A DNA stretch of 64,000 bases from Xenoacremonium recifei. Its lineage: Eukaryota > Ascomycota > Sordariomycetes > Hypocreales > Nectriaceae. The translations under genes and the position numbers were made by a program. The notes below the pieces were generated by a model. It saw nothing but the letters and a program-made list of their open reading frames with translations, did not search any database and was not told the origin of the DNA. The DNA lies in NCBI GenBank assembly GCA_012184525.1, contig WOFQ01000003.1:1364001-1428000 (forward strand), in the 5' to 3' direction. Positions 54,440-64,000 of the stretch are shown in pieces; position 1 is the first letter of the stretch; every line of letters starts with the position of its first letter.

Positions 54440-57327
54440 TTAGCTCGGGTTCAACACGATACCCTCGTATTGCCGACTCCTGATGTTGTCCAATGTCTGG
54501 TGGAAGTGCTTTCTGCTGCTCTCAATGGAGGCAGAGTCTTGCTGGTTGCCAGCGAGGTTGGAATGGATGAGCTCAATGAGACCGTTGAGATACTTGGTTG
54601 TTACCTGAAATTGATTAGTCCCCAGGTTCTCTCTTGACGCTGTCTCTACACTTACTGATTCGTTTTGCTGATCAAAGTAGTAGACATAGCGATCAAGAAT
54701 CTCAACAAATAACTCAATGGATGTGGCAGTCTCCATGCAGGAATCTGCAACACGTAGAGCTCGTTGCAGGCACTCCAGCACTCGCTTCCCATCGCGGTAG
54801 AGCTTGATCGTGTTAGCTATCAGAGTTTCAGTTCAAGCAAGATATGCGGACGTACCTCGGTCTCCTCGGTTTCTCCGTTGGAAAGAATGGGTGTAGCCCA
54901 CCAAAGGTGGCTCGCCAAATAAACTGCGCGACACTGGTCGGGCTTTCGCAAGAGCTTGCTACCATGCTGGGCGCACTTCGTGATGAGAGTATCGTAGTTT
55001 TCCTTCCCAAAGTTGCGGGTCTGGTGAAGTGCCGTGGCAATCACGCACACAGCCTGGAACTGAGCCTTGGAGTCCGTGACAGCCTCTTCGTAGACAGTGA
55101 AAGCCTGGGCGAAGAACTCGTACGCGACCTCCTCGAACCCAATCATGTCTGATGTCTGTCCGGCCGAGCAGAACAACCGAAGCGCCATCTCAGCGGCGCC
55201 CGAACCGTTGACACGAGTGTACAGAGTGCTCAAGGCGGAATGCATGAACTTGAACAGGGCATTCGCCTGTGTCTCCCAGTTATCGTCGTAGTGCTCTCGG
55301 TCCTTGAATTTCTTGGCAAGCTTCATGCATGCGGTCATGAGCGGTGGCGTGGTGGTTCGAATGCGCTCGTTGCCTTCTGAGTAGGCTTTCCGCGTTGCTT
55401 GAAGCAGCTTGAACTGGGTGTCGTTGTCCTCGGCTTGTAGTAAGTGGACAATCCGCGCAAGCCACCCTTGCTCTTCCATGGTCTCATCCGTCTCGACAGG
55501 TCGCCTTTGTGCGACGCCAGGGTAGCCTTGTGGTGCTTGCGAGCCCTCCTTGATGAGGACCTTGAGAACCTCGAGCACGTTATCAAGTTGATCGGTGGTT
55601 GAGATCTTGACCTGATCCTTCAGGAGTGTTCGAGCAACATCACCTGCAACGGCGCGACGCGTAGGATATGATTGGGAGTTGAATAGGGGGACGTAAGTTG
55701 GGAGGGCTAGAGCGGTGAAGATTGAGACGTAGCGTTTCAGGGGGGCCTGAAGAAGGGCAAGGAGACTCTGTTGGGCCGGAGCCGAGTGCAGGTCGGCGTT
55801 GTTGGCATTCTCTCGGACCTTCTTGGTGGCGTAGGCCAGGATCTGGTCGACATAGTCAAGTCTGTCGGGGTAAATGTTGAGCGCCAAATTGCATAGCGAT
55901 ACCAACAGCGCAATCGTATCAGGGATGGGGAGCCGCTGCGCCTCAACGAGGTTCATAACTTGTGCGAAGAAGACTTCGTAAAGCTGGAAAGTCTCAGGCA
56001 CCCCGTCACTGTTGCCATTGACAGCTGCAGTCTCCGCCTCTGCAGTCGCTGGGCCTGCTTCTTCGGTGGCGGTGCTGGGAGCGTCCGCTACACCCTCCGA
56101 CGGTTCGGCAGACTGATCTCCATTTGTATCGGCCGGCTTGTCTGCCGGAGCTTCGCTGGGCTTTCCCTCTTCAGACTCGCTGGCCGGAGCAGCAGCGGCA
56201 TCTTCGGCGGGAGCTGGTGTTTCTTTTTGCAGCTTGACCTTTTCCAGTAGCTTCGCCAGAGCCTCCGCCTCAACCTTGCCTTTATCGTGATCCTTCTCGC
56301 TGGGGCCATCGCGCTCCGCAAACTCAGATAATCGGTCCATCAGGCCAATGACAATGGCTTTGACGTTGACGTGGGGGTTTAGGCGTGAGACAGCCCCAAG
56401 GAATTGATCGAGGGTATGGAGGTGGAATTCGTCAGGGAAGACCTGCGTAATGACCTCGAGCAGATATTCCTGGGCCAAGACATCCCGACATTGAACCACC
56501 TGTTCCAGCAAAGGCGCAAGTATGGATGATTTGTACGTTTCAAGGTCCACGAGTTGGCTCAAACGAACAATGTTGCTGCCAACTAGTAGCTGGAGCTCCT
56601 TTCTCTCGCGGACCCTCTGCTCCCGTTCCCTCGAATGGCCTTGGTGCTGCAATCGAACCCACAGCTTGTTCATCTCGACGAAATTGGTAAGAACGAAGTT
56701 GATGGAGTCGCTGAGGTTACCTTCGGGACCGTCGCCATCGCCAGTCGGTAGATAGTCTCGCACCTGGCCGGAAAGATAGTACCGGAGGAACAGTCCTCGG
56801 ATCGGATGTTGGACGCCCCGACTCATATCAATCATATCCTTCATCAGCTCCTTGACGGGAGCATCTGGAATCGACATGTAGGCAGTTCCCACCGTGATCA
56901 TGAGATACAGTCGAGGAATGATGTTTCCAGCATATTGGACTAGTTCGTATAGGTCCGCAAGGTGGTTGACGGGATGGTTCTCGCGGAGGTGGACGGATAG
57001 GTAGCGAAGCGCATCAAAGACAGCCATGTAGAGCTCGTAATACTGCTTCGGGCCGAGACTACTCGTTCGAAGCTCGGAGACCAGAGTTGAGCTGTCGTCG
57101 AGGATTGAGCTGTTAGTTCATGGTCGTTGCCTGGACAGGGGGCGTGGGATGGTCGTCAATCGCGACAGAAAGGAGACGGATATGCTCACGTACCAGCACT
57201 TGAGAGCATCCATAAGCTTCCCGGGAGTATCGAGGCATTTGCGCATCAGCGAGGTCTGTTGGCGCACCGCGACCAGGGCGTCCTCGAGCAGACGGGCCTG
57301 GTCTTCGGGGGGAGCTGGTGTAGCCAT
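54440..57327 (-). CDS. VPS35: Retromer subunit Vps35
   Basis: Exons 57327-57194, 57091-54856, 54802-54656 and 54604-54440 encode 893 aa. The first junction creates the conserved KCCSTLVSELRTSSLGPKQYYELYMA. The second intron ends in AAG (CTAAC branch, ATCAAG) and yields ETELYRDGKRVLECLQ. The third is GTAAGT...TTTCAG. The N-terminal Vps26-binding region with HPIRGLFLRYYL and the C-terminal helical solenoid that docks Vps29 are intact. A 100-residue acidic/alanine-rich insertion (EGKPSEAPADKPADTNG and beyond, about residues 300-400) separates them. Vps35 forms the retromer coat for endosome-to-Golgi recycling. It is the partner pathway of the Vrl1-like protein and the Kes1-like protein in this window. 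Confidence 0.95.
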
Positions 57328-58131
57328 CGTGTCGAGCTCAGTGCAGCGGGGTAGCTTAAGACAATCGTAGGGAAGCGCCGGAATCTGGGACAGACATCGA
57401 CTGGCGACTGCAGGACGCGGCGATGGCAAGAGGATCAAGAGCAGCTACAGATGCGCCCGGTGGGAGTCGTGGGAGGGCTGGAACGAGGCCCCAGATGCGC
57501 GCATACAAGGCTGTGGTGACGACGGTTTAGGTGGCTGAGGTGGACTAGGCGACTGGCTGGGCCTCCAGCCGAAGCTCGCTCCCTACTAATACGGAGCCCA
57601 CTCACTGCCCGAGCCCAGCCAGGAGCCGACCTCGCGCAGCGCTGGAACGGGTCACGTGGCTCACAGCCTGAGTGCCTGGGTGCCTGGGCCGAAAAGTGCA
57701 GGTGTGCCGGGGAGCAGCTGCCCGGGCCCTTCCCAGCCCGGTGGGTTCCTGCTCGGCATGCACCAGCCCGAGCTGGCAGGTGCTGGCAGTAAATGTTCGG
57801 TGAGGAAAGACCAGATAAAACACACCCAACGTCACGTAACTTGCAACTCGAACTCTGTCGAAACCTCCTGGATATATCTCATTCTGATGCTCAATTTTCG
57901 CTTTTCCCTCATAACAGTCATTAAGTCGGCTTTCATCCGTAACGCCATGTGCAACATTAGACGCCTAACTACCAGCCGGATATCTCTTTCCCAATGTTTG
58001 CATTTTGGCACCTGATTTCGTCCGGCTTCCTGCCGACGCCATTCCGCCTTTCAACTTCCCCAACAACTTCTCCGTTTACAAGCCGTCTCAGGCCTTAGCC
58101 TCCCACCTAGGCCATCGGAGCCTCTCCGCCG
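57328..58131. other. Intergenic region upstream of VPS35
   Basis: Contains the VPS35 promoter and the 3' region of the next minus-strand gene. It is GC-rich with small inverted GGGC/GCCC segments. No gene is seen. Confidence 0.5.
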
Positions 58132-58980
58132 CTACCTCAGACAGCCACCGCGGTGGCAGTTTCTAGGCCGACCAAATGTCCCTGCGTTGCAGTATGACCC
58201 GCGGCCGACTCGTGCTGGAATCCCGAGATCGTCCCGGAGGAAGTCGACTAGCGACGTCTCAATCGAAGCCGAGAAGGCCGCTAGGACAAGCATCATGTTG
58301 GTTGAGGGATCCGGCAGATAATGCACGTCGCCGACAATTTCCACCTCACCAATAGTCTTCACTGACGCCAATTCCCTCGCCCATTCCAGGCTCTCATGGC
58401 GCGTTGTGTACAGTAGTCGGAAGTCCGACACAGTCAGCTCCTGAGGCCCGTCCCATTCGCCCCTCGGCCGTCCTCCCTCAATGACAAGTGTCAGCTTCTC
58501 GAGCCTCGGGAGAGTCCTCAGGAAGCGACAGATGGCAGCCCAGTCATAGCAATCCGGCTCGATAGTGGTCGGAGTTCGCTTATAGAGGGTGATGTCCTTG
58601 ACCAGGTCGCGGGTGGTCGGTGTCTTATCGTCGAGAAAGGGAATCACGGCCTCCAAGTCCTCTCCAAAATGGAACGAGTGTCTCCCATATAAAAAATGGG
58701 AAGTCTCCTCCCGGATTTGCCTGTTGGTGCACATGATGGCTGTGTGCATGACTCCCTTGTCGTCGCGGTCGGCACAATAGGTGGTTTGGTATGTCATCCT
58801 GCCAAGAGATCGTTCCATAATGTGGTAAACGGATCGTCGCCTCCTCTGACACTTTTGAAATTCCCATCTCGACTTATTCCGAATCGCGATGCTTCGGTTA
58901 CCGCCGTTGTCGAGTAGGTAGTCGTATATCAGCATGCGAACCTCGGCAGGAATACGCAAGAACATAGGCTCAGGTTCCAT
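58132..58980 (-). CDS. 2EXR / F-box-like fungal protein
   Basis: Single exon, 282 aa. The N-terminus MFLRIPAEVRMLIYDYLL is the fungal 2EXR/DUF7730-type F-box-like motif (LP-E-R-IY-YL). It is followed by a CTNRQIREETSHFLYG motif and about 150 residues with no clear fold. The C-terminus is rich in Cys, His and Arg (GTFGRPRNCHRGGCLR). Such proteins are numerous in Pezizomycotina; some act as substrate adaptors of ubiquitin ligases, but no function can be assigned. The start at 58980 is the only ATG preceding the motif. The gene is isolated, 1.65 kb upstream of the VPS35 start and before a 2.7-kb region without genes. Confidence 0.82.
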   Translation of the reverse strand: MEPEPMFLRIPAEVRMLIYDYLLDNGGNRSIAIRNKSRWEFQKCQRRRRSVYHIMERSLGRMTYQTTYCADRDDKGVMHTAIMCTNRQIREETSHFLYGRHSFHFGEDLEAVIPFLDDKTPTTRDLVKDITLYKRTPTTIEPDCYDWAAICRFLRTLPRLEKLTLVIEGGRPRGEWDGPQELTVSDFRLLYTTRHESLEWARELASVKTIGEVEIVGDVHYLPDPSTNMMLVLAAFSASIETSLVDFLRDDLGIPARVGRGSYCNAGTFGRPRNCHRGGCLR

Positions 58981-61723
58981 GTTGACGGTGTTGCTGAACG
59001 AAAAGTCGCGTTCGGCTTCGCGCTGGCGAGAAAGATAAGGGACAGAGACTCTGACAGTGTCGGAGGGCTGAAAGAGCCGGGAAATTGGCGTCAGTGTCGG
59101 GAAAGATAAGGCTTCTTAGAGTTCTAGGAGCCAAGGCCCGTGACGGTAGCGTTTGGTAATGGATGTCACCGCTATGACAGACTGAACAAAGGTCCAGGGT
59201 GACGAGATAGAAAGGACTCAAGGAGACCTTGGAAAGGTTTGCCCCAACCCTCGTTGCGGGATCCTCTTTCTTACTTATGGCAGCTGCTGTTGTGGCTCGG
59301 GACTGATCTTCCCGTAGCTGCTCGGACTAATAGATTCATGGTAGTCCATCAAGGTGTCGCCCCGGACCCTGACGACCAACCCAAGCAACTTTGGGCTTCA
59401 TCGAACCACGAAAAAGACCAATAACCTGGTCCCACGCTTGCCCAAGCATGCCAGCCTGGCTCTTGATAGGTCCTGCGCAGGATGAGGACTCCTCATCAAG
59501 AACGAGCACTCCGTACGGAGCATGGACGGAGTCTGGAGTATGGAGCTGTAAAGCGCAACCAGACGGTCCAATTTGGTTTAGAACCCAGATCCACAAGGCT
59601 CCCGACCGAAGATCCAGGGATCGCCTTAACGGCTAACCTGCCGCTGCTGACTCGAGCGCCTTTCACCGCTGACCCACGCGTCAGAGCAACGCAACGTCGT
59701 CCCTCAAAATAGGAACTCAGTCGCGGACAGCTGGCCTGACAAAGATTTTGGTCTGATGATGGATGAGGGCACGGCGTCTGGTTGATTCTCGCCGTGGCAT
59801 CGATGCGCTTCACCGCGCCCTGACCCGAATGGGGTGTATTCGCTAAGAAGGATAAATTCTTGGCTTCTCCTGGCGCTCCTTTGGAAACGTGTTAAGCCCC
59901 CCCACGAGGTTTGTCGACGCAAACCTTCGAAATGACGAGATCCTATCAATACTCCAAGCCATCTCGTCGAATGTTGAGCAGATGGGGGCACTATCGAATC
60001 AGGCCAGTGGTGCCCGTCCGTTATACGCTAGACAAAGCATTCGCCGCTATAATTGGACGACGCAACAGAAATTCTTCGTCAATGTTGGTGTCGTCCTTCG
60101 ATGCCGTTGTCTGGGACCTCACCGTCACCATGTCCGATGTATATTGTATCCGCCTCGCGACCCCACTGGGGAAAGGCGCGTGGGGGATATATCAGATGTG
60201 ATTACTCGTCTGGAAGGAGTTCCAAATGCAACACACAGCGAGACGGGAATCCGAAACTTCGAACCGGAAAACACGAGGGCGATAACACAAGTTGAGATCG
60301 CAAAATAACCGAAACCGTCTGGCGTGTGAGTGAGCGCTAGTCTATACGATTTTTGCAATTCCCATCTAGTCAGCTTGCCTCGCAAACGCGCTTTACTCTG
60401 ACAACCTTCGGATTCTTTTTTTTCTCTCGAAGCTTAGGTATCTATCCGGCTACACCCGATCATGGCTCATCAGCACGGATACTTCATTCGGTGTGAAGTT
60501 TCAATTCTCTTGGACCTCACTCACCTTTCTAAAGGCTAAAGGGACACTAAATTTTGCTGTCATCAACGAGCCGGATGGATTCCAATTGGTCTTAGGCCTT
60601 ATCAAGGGAGCGGGCGTCCTTCGACTCTGCTGGCTTGTTGCCCTTGGGGCTGGAGCGGTGCCGCGATCATACATTAGCGTCCGTTAACTGGTCGCCGCGT
60701 TGTTGTTCCTTGATTAACTATGCACGTCCTATTTGTGCCGCACCTACATACAGGAACGGAATCGAGGACTGCATGCCGTCAGAGGTAACTCCATCATAGG
60801 TGGGGAGTGGATCGATTGGCTGCCTGACTTGATCCTCCTTCGAGCACACGGTCAAGGGGTTGGCCGATGATGAGAATCGTGACCCTCATCTGCCGACTCC
60901 TGAGCGAGCCATATCGGAGACTCTCCGTGACACGTGGGACGATGTCGGACTGCGCACTTGCGGTTGGCATTTACTGGTCGAATTGGGCACGTTATCGCAT
61001 CAATGCACTGGTAGGAAGCCCAGTTTGCACCAGTTGATGTAGGGATCCCTTGACCAACACGAAGCTGGGAGCCGACGAAGACGCGATGCATCACAAGTCG
61101 TCTCGCCGAGATGTCGGCGATAAAAAGTCTAAAGAATGGGGGATTTGGCAGATCTCTCGCGGGCCGCCAGGATCAAGATAGCCACGTCCAGCACCCAAGA
61201 TTTGCGAACGAGATGGCACAGAAGCGAGATCGATTTTCGAGTCCAGCGAGCGGATAAATTCCTCTTATCTCAGGGATCCAAGAAGCTCGGTGAGCTAGGG
61301 AAGGGATCCCTACTAGCGGGCCTGCAAGAGTGGTGGGTTCGGAGCATGGCTGGGCTCACCTTGAGCCTCTTCCGCTCCTATTGCTGCAAGTTGGACTGCA
61401 GGTGACATCGCGAGAAAGGCAAGCTCTCGCGAGATATCATCGTCGGCTTTCTCAGTTGTGGTTGGGTGGAGTCGTCTGGCGACGATGACCCATTCGATAT
61501 GGGCGACAGAAGCGTTGCACCACGATAAAGGAGGATATCACGGTTGCACTGGATGCGAAGTTGTTTCTCACCTCACACCGCTGCTGCAAATGCATATTGA
61601 TGGGGCTCGGATCGGCTCCGTCGCTGCAAACGACCTCGACCCTGAACGAACGGATCCCACGGTAATCACCCGGCTTCTTGTTTTTGAAGCTGTGTGACTT
61701 GCTGGCGGCTGTCCCCCACGCAC
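58981..61723. other. 2.7-kb region without a supported gene
   Basis: Between the F-box-like gene and the Trk gene 3' end. Frames of 60-140 codons are scattered on both strands; the longest (59889-60308, 139 codons) has no recognisable domain. There are no tRNA genes or clear repeats. It may hold a decayed gene, a long 3' UTR or unrecognised non-coding RNA. Confidence 0.5.
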
Positions 61724-64000
61724 TCATTCCCTCCTATCCGCCTCATCTTCCTCGACTAGTCGCTCGTCTGGCAATAAGATGGCACGATCAAGCGTATAGG
61801 GAAGGCCCCGGTGACGGCCGCGGATCATCATGGCGCATATCACAAGCTTGCTAAAGGTCGAAAACTGGCTGCTGAGCGAAGTGGTTACAGTAGGATATCC
61901 TAGACTGAGGCCGACGTTGGCGCTTCATTGCAGATCACGTTAGATGCCGGGCAAAATAGGAGACCACGGAACAACTTACTAGGCCGAGACAACTTCGAAG
62001 AAAATCGGAAATACTGCAAAGGCCTGGACCAGGTTAATAACGGATTACTTTTGTGCAAAAAGTGGAGGATGTACTGACAGGGTCCTTGTCGTCCATAATG
62101 TGTTCGGACTCAGCAATGCAGATGCAGAATAGTCCCAGGAAGATATACCAAAGGTCAAAGCTCAGTTGATTCTGGAAGTGGGCCAGTAAGTACCTCGTTC
62201 CATTCTCATCCACTGGCTCTTCATCGGACTTGTATATGCCCAGAGATCTTTCTTCGTATGTATTGGACGTACGGATCACCATGGCGATGGGGAAGATTGA
62301 TATATACATCATCACCAACAGGCTGATCTGGACAGCGGGATTGACGTCGGCAAGATTGAAGCTCGCTGTTCCCGTATGCCGCGAAGAGACGGACTGGAAT
62401 ATTGCAGCTGCTAGCCGTGGACCGATAGGCATAGCTGAGACGGCGTCATTCTTGAGATCCAGGACGATGATAAGAAGGGTGTCGACGAAGTTGAGAGCTA
62501 TCAAGATGAAGAAAAGATACCACGTGGATCGACTTGGGAAGAGCAATGTATAACACCGTCGAGGGTGATTCAACAAAAAGGCCAGCGGCTCCTGAATGGT
62601 CGAGTGTTTGGGCGAAAGTTTCGACATAGTCCAGATTACCAGGCGCAAAAAAACTGGGTAGCATGTATGCCCTGCAAAGGCCAAGAAGCTCATCAAGAGC
62701 ATGGGGAATGTGGCGTCTCGGAAAGAGACCATGGAATCCGGGGTCAGGGTGAAGCCCAGGTTGTCCACCATGGTCTGGGCGGAGTAGAAAGCCCTGACCG
62801 ACAAAGGTCAGTTGAGTCCACGAATAGGGAACACTGTAAACGTACCACCAATTCTTATCCTGGCCACATTCCGCGAGATAGTCACGGTACTTGGAGTTGG
62901 CATGCTGAATCCAGCCAACCAAGCAGATGGCACCAAACAGGTGTAAGCCAAAGAAATAAGCTGTGCCTTGTTATCAGCAAATGATCACGACACACTCCCA
63001 TGGTCGTCAGCTGGTCAGCTTACTGAGACAAATCTTCAGGAGCAACTTTAGGCTGCGGTATTCGATGCCTCCGAGTTCTTCTCTGTCGCGCCTACTCAAG
63101 TTCCGAAACTGGGAGTTTCGCCCGATTGTCACGGATCGTGACAGCTGCGGGAAGTTTTCCGCGGCTGTGGATGTCTGGCGTTGCGAGAATGACGGGCGCC
63201 TTGGGCGCGGCTCCGTCCCGACGACAAACACCGAAGATGCCACCGATGTGACGCGTTCTAGAGAAAGACCTTCATGGGATCGAGGAAACGTATGAACTCG
63301 ACGCCGACGAATGCCGGGAATGACAGCGCCTGGTTCGGGGACGCTATGGATTGAGACGTCTGTGGTCGCCATTCAGTTCATGATATAAGGGAAAGATTTT
63401 GAGACATGGAACGCACCGTCCCCGCTAGATTGGCCTTCGTTCAGCTCGATGAGAGGGTGCCCTGGCTTATATCAGATCCCGTTTCCTCCGAACATAGCAA
63501 TGAGGATGCTTCTTACCTTGATCACGGGCTCGTGGTCCTGGTATATATAAAGCAGTTTCTCTGCGAGGATGAAGGTTTGTTGAGGGATCGAAGGTAATGC
63601 GAGGATTCATCTCGACGCTCTCCTTTTTATTTTCCCGAGGAAGCTCAGATGAGCCGAGCGCTTCTTCATTGTCGTGCGCATCACTGCAGGAGTTAGATGA
63701 CTCTGTCCTTGATTTCCCAGTCTCCTTCGACTCCTCAACAGCAGTCTTGTCTCCAGACGTGCCATTTGTTTGCTCGCTTCTAATTTCTATGCGTTGTGGT
63801 GCCCTTACACCAAGCTCTGGGTCTCCACGGCTCTCTTGAGTACGCTGGCTCTTTGCTGACAGTAGTTCTGGCGCTGAGCAGTTTGTTAGCATCACTGATG
63901 GTTAGCCGAGAAAAGAAACTTACCAACTCTCTTCAGATGTTTTCTGAACCAAAAGAGTCTTACAATAACGACTATAATGTTGACAAAGCCCAAGTTCGTG
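61724..64000 (-). CDS. Trk-type potassium transporter (5' end beyond window)
   Basis: Partial gene on the minus strand, seven visible exons: 64000-63924, 63873-63517, 63359-63024, 62960-62846, 62793-62079, 62023-61980 and 61922-61724, about 613 residues. The last intron ends at an AAG acceptor (CTAAC branch, AATGAAG). The visible order is the end of the first membrane-pore-membrane unit (LFWFRKHLKRV), a long charged cytosolic loop with low-complexity sequence, RNSQFRNLSRRDREELGGIEYRSLKLL, three more MPM units with pore regions such as SSRHTGTASF and YANVGLSLG, and the C-terminal GRHRGLPYTLDRAILLP signature. Trk proteins import K+ at the plasma membrane. N-terminal exons lie past 64000; the gene ends at 61724 (TGA). 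Confidence 0.88.

Noticed and set aside
1..64000. CRISPR array, operon, or bacterial or viral segment
   Set aside because: No regular direct repeats with spacers, no polycistronic spacing, and genes have eukaryotic introns throughout.

Overview
The window is nuclear DNA of a filamentous ascomycete (Pezizomycotina, most likely Sordariomycetes). The evidence is many short introns (about 48-80 bp, a few longer) with GTRAGT-type donors and CTAAC/CTGAC branch sites, CT-rich leaders, intron-containing tRNA genes, and fungal families such as a DUF2417 hydrolase, 2EXR/F-box-like protein, Zn2Cys6 regulator, Trk K+ transporter and Kes1/Osh protein. Exon structures were built by hand by joining reading frames at splice consensus sites; 37 introns are called.

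Layout. 1.7-21.8 kb is housekeeping: DUF2417 membrane hydrolase (-), MIX23/Cid2 (-), a 15-repeat ankyrin protein (+), Kes1-like oxysterol-binding protein (+), class II fructose-bisphosphate aldolase (-), tRNA-Ile(AAU), Bcs1 AAA chaperone (+), a PARG-like DUF2263 protein (+) and an amino-acid permease (+). 23.4-27.5 kb is one large VPS9-ankyrin-PX protein, the intact counterpart of yeast Vrl1. 30.5-38.8 kb holds a conserved fungal unknown (+), the Ola1 ATPase (-), a PPPDE/DeSI-type peptidase (+), mitochondrial uS11m (-) and Tim44 (+), the last two divergent from a 273-bp gap. 39.3-40.0 kb is a NADAR-type glycosidase.

40.9-46.1 kb looks accessory: a membrane-anchored AATase-like acyltransferase, a short-chain dehydrogenase and a Zn2Cys6 regulator. 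The dehydrogenase and regulator diverge from a 601-bp promoter with three copies of CGYGAAAAGTTG. From 46.1 to 48.5 kb lies a decayed Ty3/gypsy-type retrotransposon (integrase C-terminus, probable LTR, gag-like fragment) ending just before tRNA-Ala(UGC).

49.4-64 kb returns to core genes, all on the minus strand: a Tre1/2-like transferrin-receptor-family protein that has lost catalytic residues, Dap1/MAPR, the retromer subunit Vps35, a 2EXR/F-box-like protein, a 2.7-kb stretch without a convincing gene, and a Trk K+ transporter whose 5' end lies beyond the window.

Themes: mitochondrial biogenesis (Mix23, Bcs1, uS11m, Tim44), endosome traffic (Vrl1-like, Vps35, Tre-like, Kes1), and ADP-ribose chemistry (PARG-like, NADAR). 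The most noteworthy items are the acyltransferase-SDR-regulator trio with its repeated motif, five AAG 3' splice sites, a GC-AG intron, an in-frame stop-free 48-nt intron, and the pseudoenzyme Tre-like receptor.
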